In this document: positions 59,109 through 64,000 of the stretch, piece by piece
Layout of the letters: each line of letters opens with the position of its first letter
Position numbering within the stretch: position 1 is the first letter of the stretch
Source of the DNA: Afifella sp. IM 167
GTDB taxonomy: Bacteria; Pseudomonadota; Alphaproteobacteria; Rhizobiales; Afifellaceae
Reading direction: 5' to 3'
NCBI RefSeq assembly: GCF_020144925.1
Contig: NZ_NSLC01000001.1
Span: 124,001 to 188,000, forward strand
DNA: 64,000 bases
Made by a program: the position numbers and the translations under genes
Notes under the pieces: model-generated
What the model saw: the letters and a program-made list of their open reading frames with translations, nothing else
Told to the model about the DNA's origin: nothing
Databases searched by the model: none

Positions 59109-59867
59109 TCAGAGAGCGGCGGCGGCATCGCCCATCTTCGCGAGGCGCTGGAGCGCCGGCGCGTCGGGCGCCGGAAAGGCGGCGCGGCTGTGCGAAAGCC
59201 TCAGGTTGATGGCGGTCTTGGCGAGCCGGTAGGTGAGCGGGCCGGGATTGATGACCGGAACCGGCAGGCGCTCGGCGAGATAGGCATGCGCCTGGTGCAT
59301 CGTCGTGGAACCGAGGATGATGACATCGGCGCCATCCTCCTCGATGCACGCCATCGCCGCCTTGTACAGGGCCGGGAAGAATTCGTCCTCCTTGCCGGCG
59401 AGGAGGCTCTGGTTGTTCGGCTGGAGCCCGGCCGAGCGCAGCGAGGCGCATTTGTGGTTGAGGCCGAGCTCGGCGAGCGCCTTGGTGTAGAGGTGCCGCC
59501 AGCGGTCCCACATGGCGAGGATCGAGAACTTGTCGCCGAGCATCATCGCCGTCAGCATGGCGTGGCGGCCCGCGCCGATGACCGGGATATTGAGGACCGA
59601 GCGCAGCGGCGTCACGCCGGAATCGCTCACCGTGTCGATGCACACGGCGTCGTAGCCCTCCGCTTCCGCCCGGATGCCGGCTTCCAGGATGCCGAGATCG
59701 GCCAGCACGGAATCCTGCTGGCTGACGTAATTGACCGGAGCGATGCGGACCGGGCGGAAGTCGAACTCGATCCCCTCGCCAAGCTTCACCGAAGAGAGCT
59801 GCTGCTTGCGCATTTCAAGGTTCTCTTCCGACATCGGAAACGGCACGATCACCAGCGCTCTGGCCAT
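59109..59867 (-). CDS. Asp/Glu/hydantoin racemase-fold protein lacking both catalytic cysteines (2)
   Basis: A 252-residue protein of the same superfamily: YDAVCIDTVSDSGVTPLRSVLNIPVIGAGRHAML (first half-domain) and ADVIILGSTTMHQAHAYLAERLPVPVINPG (second). By alignment with the usual CFxDPG and GCT motifs the catalytic cysteines are T79 and S187; C76 lies three residues from the first. The protein is longer and better conserved with hydantoin racemases than its neighbour. The ATG at 59867 follows the FAD gene by 4 nt. Confidence 0.72.
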   Translation of the reverse strand: MARALVIVPFPMSEENLEMRKQQLSSVKLGEGIEFDFRPVRIAPVNYVSQQDSVLADLGILEAGIRAEAEGYDAVCIDTVSDSGVTPLRSVLNIPVIGAGRHAMLTAMMLGDKFSILAMWDRWRHLYTKALAELGLNHKCASLRSAGLQPNNQSLLAGKEDEFFPALYKAAMACIEEDGADVIILGSTTMHQAHAYLAERLPVPVINPGPLTYRLAKTAINLRLSHSRAAFPAPDAPALQRLAKMGDAAAAL

Positions 59868-59871
59868 GGGC

Positions 59872-61287
59872 TCAACTCTCCCTTTTGTGTTGTGAGGCGA
59901 TTTCGGCCGCGCTCGCGCCTGCAAGCCGCCCGAGGGCGACCGCGGTGACGAGCCCGTTCCCTCCGAGATAACCGTCGGAGGAAGGGCCGGAGATGCCGCG
60001 CGCGGCCCCGCCCGCGGCAAAGAGGTTGGGAAGGGCTGTACCGCCAGCGCGCATCACCCGTGCGCCGGTATCGACGGCAAGGCCGCCCTGCGTATGAAAG
60101 AGCGCACCCTTCACCTCCACCGCCTTGAAGTGGGGCCGAAGCGGCGGGTTGCCGGAAAAGTCCCGGCCGAAGGGGTCGGCGCTCTCGCCCGACCCATAAG
60201 CCGAGACGGCCAGGAAGCTTTCTTTGAGAGCGGCGGCAGGAAGGCCGGCTTTGGCGGCAAGGCCTTCGATGTCGTCGGCCTCCAGGACCGCACCGGCTTC
60301 CATCACGCGGTGGTAGTCCGCGAAGGTGAGCGCCGGCTCCTCGCAGCGCGCATCGTAGACGGTGAAGACGGTTCCGCCCGGCTCGGCGAGAACGGCCGAG
60401 GCCTGCTCCGAATAGCCGCGCATCTCGTTGGAAAAGCGCCGCCCCTCGCGGTTCACCTGAAAACCGCCACGAATGACGAGCGCCCAGGTTACCGGAAGGG
60501 CCGGGCCGGCGGCGACGCAATGGCCCTGATAGGCGCCGAGATCGGCAAAGCCCGCCCCGAGCTGCTCGCCGAAGGCGAGCGCGATGCCGTCGCTGCCGTC
60601 ATGGCCGCAATAGACGGCGTCGGACATCTCCGGGATGTGGCGCTTCACGAGAGCCGGATCGGCGCCGTAGCCGCCGGTCGCCAGCACCAGCGCGCCGCAG
60701 CCGAGCGTGACGTTCTGGCCGTCTCGGTCGGTGTAGCGGACGGCGACGACACGGCCCGTCTCGTCGGCTTCAAGCCCCTCCACCCGCGCCGAGGTGACGA
60801 TCTCAGCTCCCGCGCGCCGGGCGGCGGCGAGTAGCCCTTCCTCCATCTCCACGCCCGTCCGGCTCTTCGGCACGTGATAGCGGTGCCGGCTGTGGCCCGG
60901 ATAGAGAATGTCGGAAAGGAGTTCGAAGGCGACGCCGTGCGCGTCGTTCAGCCATTCGACGGCAGGGCCGGAGGCCTCCGCCACCGCGCGCGCCAGCGCC
61001 TCCTCGGTCTTGCCTTTCGCCTTCTTGACGATGTCGGCGAGGAAGAGATCGGGGCTGTCCTCGATTCCCGCCTCGCGCTGGAAACGCGTGCCCGCCCCCG
61101 GCAGCATGCCGAGCGTCAGGGCGGTGTTGCCGGCGGGTTTTGCGTCCCGCTCCAGCACGACGACGCGCGCTCCAGCATCGCGTGCGGAGAGCGCGGCACA
61201 GAGGCCGGCCGCGCCGGCCCCCACCACAACGACGTCGACGCTCCTCTCGGCCTCTGCAGCGGAGGCGAGGCGCATTTCGTCGCTCAC
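59872..61287 (-). CDS. FAD-dependent dehydrogenase/fumarate reductase-type flavoprotein
   Basis: A 471-residue flavoprotein of the fumarate reductase/ketosteroid dehydrogenase family. N-terminal Rossmann motif VVVGAGAAGLCAALSARDAGARVVVLERDAKPAGN binds FAD; the middle has FQVNREGRRFSNEMRGYSEQASAV and HDGSDGIALAFGEQLGAG; the C-terminus has TQGGLAVDTGARVM... NLFAAGGAARGISGPSSDGYLGGNGLVTAVALGRLAG. It would introduce or reduce a C=C double bond in a carboxylic substrate. Start GTG at 61287 chosen because the frame further upstream runs into the neighbouring gene; an ATG at 61275 is an alternative. Confidence 0.85.
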   Translation of the reverse strand: MSDEMRLASAAEAERSVDVVVVGAGAAGLCAALSARDAGARVVVLERDAKPAGNTALTLGMLPGAGTRFQREAGIEDSPDLFLADIVKKAKGKTEEALARAVAEASGPAVEWLNDAHGVAFELLSDILYPGHSRHRYHVPKSRTGVEMEEGLLAAARRAGAEIVTSARVEGLEADETGRVVAVRYTDRDGQNVTLGCGALVLATGGYGADPALVKRHIPEMSDAVYCGHDGSDGIALAFGEQLGAGFADLGAYQGHCVAAGPALPVTWALVIRGGFQVNREGRRFSNEMRGYSEQASAVLAEPGGTVFTVYDARCEEPALTFADYHRVMEAGAVLEADDIEGLAAKAGLPAAALKESFLAVSAYGSGESADPFGRDFSGNPPLRPHFKAVEVKGALFHTQGGLAVDTGARVMRAGGTALPNLFAAGGAARGISGPSSDGYLGGNGLVTAVALGRLAGASAAEIASQHKRES

Positions 61288-61294
61288 GCGCGCC

Positions 61295-61792
61295 CTACCA
61301 GGAAACCATCTCGGCGACGAAGGCCCCGGTGACATGGAAGCGGTCGATGAAGCGCTTGCCCTCCTCGGGGTAGACGCCCTCGGCGAAGACGAGGCTGCCC
61401 TCGTCCGTCAGCGCCTCCACGAAGCTGTCGTAGCTCTTCTTCTTGCCGGAGCCGGCGCGCTCCACCGTTTGCGCCAGGGTGAGCGTCTTGCGCTCGGTGT
61501 CGTGCGCCTTGAAGTTCGCCGTGGCGAGCTTGGCAACGCCGTCCGCGTCGCCCTTCACCAGCGCCTCGGCGAAGGCCGCCGCGACCTCGGTGGCGGGCGG
61601 AAGCGGCGGGCCGGGCACGCGCGAGACGCCGCCGCGCGCATAGGAGCTCGGCGCGACTTCCTTGATGACGGTGATGACGGCTTCCGGCGGCGCGGCCATC
61701 ACGGACCGCACCACACGGGTCATGCCCTTCATCAGCCGCGCCTTGGTGTCGGCGTCGTAGCCGGAAATGAGGGTCGTCTCGACAACGGGCAT
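61295..61792 (-). CDS. tautomerase fused to a SnoaL/NTF2-like domain
   Basis: A 165-residue protein. Residues 1-60 match the 4-oxalocrotonate tautomerase family: PVVETTLISGYDADTKARLMKGMTRVVRSVMAAPPEAVITVIKEV with proline directly after the initiator Met (the catalytic N-terminal proline) and arginines in place. Residues about 65-165 (AAFAEALVKGDADGVAKLATANFKAHDTE...) look like a small alpha/beta cone domain of the SnoaL/NTF2 type. This combination is unusual; the second domain call is inference. Encoded 7 nt before the FAD gene start. Confidence 0.65.
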   Translation of the reverse strand: MPVVETTLISGYDADTKARLMKGMTRVVRSVMAAPPEAVITVIKEVAPSSYARGGVSRVPGPPLPPATEVAAAFAEALVKGDADGVAKLATANFKAHDTERKTLTLAQTVERAGSGKKKSYDSFVEALTDEGSLVFAEGVYPEEGKRFIDRFHVTGAFVAEMVSW

Positions 61793-61819
61793 TTCTTTGC
61801 TCCAGTCAAAAAAGGGGTT

Positions 61820-62434
61820 TCAGGCGGCGGCGATCTCGGCCGTCACCTCGGCGATGGTTGCGACCCGGCAGACCGGCTTCAGAGCCGCGATCGCCGTCTC
61901 GTGGATCTCGCGCGTGAAGGCCGCCGAGCCGTCGGAAAGGACGGTCGTGTCGAAGTCGCGCACATGCGCATCGCGCACCGTGGAGGCGACGCCGCCATTG
62001 GTGACGATGCCGCCGATGATCAGTTTTTCGATCCCGCATTTGCGCAGGACCCATTCCATCCGCGTCATGTAGAAGGCCGAATAGGCGACCTTCTCCACCG
62101 TGAGATCGGCGGGCTGCAGCTCCTCCACGAGGCTGTGGCCCCAGGAAGCGGGCGCGAAATCGCCCTTCTTCAGGAAGGGACGCATCTTTTTCAGATGCGG
62201 CGAGATCAGCGGCTCGCCGCCCTTGGCCGGCACCAGCGTGAACTGGGTGGAGACGAACCAGCCGCCCTTTTGGCGCATCAGCTCGGCAAGCGGGCGGATG
62301 CGCGCCGGCAGCGCAGCGATCTCCGGCGCGCTCTGCCCGGCCCGCCCGTAGGCGCCTTCCGGATGCAGGAAATCGTTCTGCAGGTCGACGGTAAGAAGCG
62401 CCGTCTTCTCCAGGGAGATCATTTCCGCGCTCAT
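61820..62434 (-). CDS. isochorismatase-fold hydrolase lacking the catalytic cysteine
   Basis: A 204-residue protein of the cysteine hydrolase/isochorismatase superfamily. Catalytic D17 (LLTVDLQNDF) and K115 (VEKVAYSAFY) are present, as is the cis-peptide region IIGGIVTNGGVASTVRDA; but the usual TNVCV motif reads TNGGV, so the nucleophilic Cys is G148. The codons at that place clearly spell Gly-Gly. True isochorismatases (PhzD, EntB type) also act without the cysteine on vinyl ethers, so such chemistry is an alternative to amide hydrolysis. Overlaps the hydantoinase gene (TGATG). Confidence 0.75.
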   Translation of the reverse strand: MSAEMISLEKTALLTVDLQNDFLHPEGAYGRAGQSAPEIAALPARIRPLAELMRQKGGWFVSTQFTLVPAKGGEPLISPHLKKMRPFLKKGDFAPASWGHSLVEELQPADLTVEKVAYSAFYMTRMEWVLRKCGIEKLIIGGIVTNGGVASTVRDAHVRDFDTTVLSDGSAAFTREIHETAIAALKPVCRVATIAEVTAEIAAA

Positions 62435-64000
62435 CAGCGCCGCTCCACGATGACGTTGCCGAATTCGTCGATGCGGGCGGTCAGGTCGGGGTCGACCACC
62501 GTCGTCGCGTCGGGCTGCTCCAGGATCGCCGGTCCCTCGATCACCGTGCCGACCGGAAGGGCGAGCCGCGCATAGATCGCCGTCTCGTGCCAGCCGCCGT
62601 CGAACCAGACCTGCCGGCTGCCGAGCCTCGCCTTTTCGGCATCCGCTTCCGCCCCGGGCGCGAGCGCGGCGAGATCGAAATGCGGACGCCGGCCGATGGC
62701 GGCAGTGCGCAGGTTGACGATGCGGATCGGCACGCCCGGCAGAAGCCGGCTGAAGGAGGTGCGGTAGGCCTCGTCGAAGGCCGCCTTGATCGTGGATTCC
62801 GAAACGCCCGTCGTGCCGTTCTCCACCGTCACGGGCAGCGGCACGGCAACGGTGTGCGTCTGGCCGACATAGTGCATGTCGAGTTCGAATGTGACGTCGA
62901 TGCGCTCCACCGAAAGCCCGGCGGCTTCGACCACCGCCTTCGCCTCGCCGGCCTCGGTCACCATGCGCGCGTCGAGCGCGGCGGCGTCGATGCCTTCAAG
63001 GCCGAGATTGACGGTCTGCACCTGGTCGTGACGGATATCGGCGATGACGCAGCCGAGCGCCGAGGTGACGCCCGGAAAGCGCGGCACCAGCGCGGCCCTG
63101 AGGCCGACTTCCTTGATCAGCGAGCCGGTATGCAGCGCCCCGCCCCCGCCGAAAGGCACGGCCGCGAACTTCGACGGATCGTGACCGCGCTCGATGGAGA
63201 CGAGCCGGATCGCGCCCGCCATCTTGGCACCGGCGATCTTCACGATCGCCTCGGCCGCCACCATGACGTCGAGCCCCAGCGGTTTCGCGACATGCGCCTC
63301 GATCGCCGCCTTCGCCGCTTCCAGGTCGAGCCGCTTCAGCGCCCCGCCGATCGGCTTTTCGGCGTTGATGCGCCCCAGCACGACATTGGCGTCGGTCAGC
63401 GTCGGGCGGGTGTTGCCCTGGCCGTAGCAGACCGGGCCCGGCCGCGAGCCGGCGCTTTCCGGCCCGACCTGCAAGAGCCCGCCCGCATCGACATGGGCGA
63501 TGGAGCCGCCGCCCGCGCCGATGGTGGTGATCTCGATCATCGGCGTGCGGATGACGAGGCCGAAATCGATGGTCGTCTGGGCCGCGAGCGCCGTCTTGCC
63601 GTCGACGACGAGGGAGACGTCGAAGGAGGTGCCGCCGAGGTCGCCGGTGATGACGTTCGGATAGCCCGCCGCCCTGGCGATCGCAGCCGCGGCGATGACG
63701 CCGGCGGCGGGGCCCGAGAGCGCCGTGCGCACCGGAAGGCGCCGCGCCGTCTCGGTCGACATGACGCCGCCATTCGACTGGACGATGTGGAAGCGTCCCG
63801 AAAAGCCCTCGGAGGCGAGCGCCTCGTCGAGCTTGCCGAGATAGGAGCCGACCACCGGCTGCAGATAGCCGTTGAGAGCCGTCGTGGAGGTACGCTCGAA
63901 CTCGCGGATCTCCGGCAGGATCTGGCTGGAGGCGGCGACATAGGCGTTCGGCCAGACGGACTGCACGGCTTGAAGCGCCAGGCTCTCGTTCTGCGCATTG
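62434..64000 (-). CDS. hyuA: hydantoinase/oxoprolinase subunit A (HyuA), N-terminus outside window
   Basis: 522 residues of the C-terminal part of an ATP-dependent hydantoinase/N-methylhydantoinase A; the first 150-200 residues lie past the right edge. Family motifs: FHIVQSNGGVMSTETARRLPVRTALSGPAAGVIAAA, ITGDLGGTSFDVSLV, IEITTIGAGGGSIAHVD, VGPESAGSRPGPVCYGQG and FGGGGALHTGSL. Hydrolyses cyclic amides or related substrates with ATP, usually with a HyuB subunit. With the downstream racemase-fold, isochorismatase-fold and tautomerase genes it defines a catabolic operon for a hydantoin-like or lactam-like compound, substrate unknown. Confidence 0.85.
   Translation of the reverse strand, partial: NAQNESLALQAVQSVWPNAYVAASSQILPEIREFERTSTTALNGYLQPVVGSYLGKLDEALASEGFSGRFHIVQSNGGVMSTETARRLPVRTALSGPAAGVIAAAAIARAAGYPNVITGDLGGTSFDVSLVVDGKTALAAQTTIDFGLVIRTPMIEITTIGAGGGSIAHVDAGGLLQVGPESAGSRPGPVCYGQGNTRPTLTDANVVLGRINAEKPIGGALKRLDLEAAKAAIEAHVAKPLGLDVMVAAEAIVKIAGAKMAGAIRLVSIERGHDPSKFAAVPFGGGGALHTGSLIKEVGLRAALVPRFPGVTSALGCVIADIRHDQVQTVNLGLEGIDAAALDARMVTEAGEAKAVVEAAGLSVERIDVTFELDMHYVGQTHTVAVPLPVTVENGTTGVSESTIKAAFDEAYRTSFSRLLPGVPIRIVNLRTAAIGRRPHFDLAALAPGAEADAEKARLGSRQVWFDGGWHETAIYARLALPVGTVIEGPAILEQPDATTVVDPDLTARIDEFGNVIVERR

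Noticed and set aside
1-64000. tRNA, rRNA, CRISPR arrays, insertion sequences, prophage
   Set aside because: None seen by reading; no regular short repeats with spacers, no transposase or integrase motifs. A covariance-model scan would be needed to exclude small RNAs.

Overview
The window is about 64 kb of GC-rich DNA from an alphaproteobacterium, most likely of the order Hyphomicrobiales (Rhizobiales). The evidence is a set of motility genes known from that group: the orphan OmpR-type regulator FtcR/Rem, the periplasmic motor proteins MotC and MotE, a DUF1217 protein, the flagellin regulators FlaF and FlbT, and a motA-fliM-fliN-fliG-flhB order. Genus cannot be settled from sequence alone; Rhizobiaceae, Brucellaceae and Aurantimonadaceae relatives all fit.

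Layout. 1-1.6 kb: end of a PH-domain membrane protein gene, a cytochrome b561 and a secreted EF-hand protein. 1.7-5.1 kb: a histidine kinase, a single-domain response regulator and a receiver-MarR-type regulator, preceded by an exact CtrA consensus. 5.2-7.5 kb: ftcR, cheY and cheZ. 7.6-15.6 kb (minus): fliF-fliH-motB-motC-fliK-lytic transglycosylase. 15.8-19.1 kb (minus): one flagellin and a Cache-type chemoreceptor. 19.2-30.8 kb (minus): motA-fliM-orf-fliN-fliG-flhB-orf-flgB-flgC-fliE-flgG-flgA-flgI-motE-flgH-fliL-fliP. 30.9-44.0 kb (plus): DUF1217-flgF-fliI-flgE-flgK-flgL-flaF-flbT-flgD-fliQ-flhA-fliR-orf-rod-binding protein-FlgN-like-orf. 44.4-49.8 kb: three tandem paralogous chemoreceptors. 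50.1-56.0 kb: cheA (hybrid)-cheW-cheY-cheB-cheR. 56.1-57.0 kb: membrane protein plus MarR repressor with a large palindromic operator. 57.0-64.0 kb (minus): a catabolic operon running out of the window (MmgE/PrpD, two Asp/Glu-racemase-fold proteins, FAD dehydrogenase, tautomerase fusion, isochorismatase-fold protein, hydantoinase A).

Main observation. A 17-bp tandem motif, two AAGCYT-like half-sites 11 bp apart with a conserved CRYGC spacer (consensus MAGCYN-CRYGC-AAGNTY), occurs upstream of almost every motility and chemotaxis transcription unit in the window: cheY, fliF, flagellin, all four chemoreceptors, flgB, motA, the DUF1217-flgF operon, flgE, the rod-binding gene and (twice) the che operon. 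In most cases it lies 34-50 nt before the start codon, with a CTAG/TTAG-like element 6 nt further on. The helical-turn direct repeat is what an OmpR-family activator would bind, and ftcR is in the cluster, so I propose it as the FtcR/Rem box that ties the flagellar, chemosensory and receptor operons into one regulon.

Second observation. In the 57-64 kb operon three proteins from families with a catalytic cysteine (two racemase-fold, one isochorismatase-fold) all lack that cysteine, next to a tautomerase fused to an apparent SnoaL/NTF2-like domain. This looks like an undescribed catabolic pathway under or beside a MarR regulator.

No tRNA, rRNA, CRISPR array or insertion sequence was seen.
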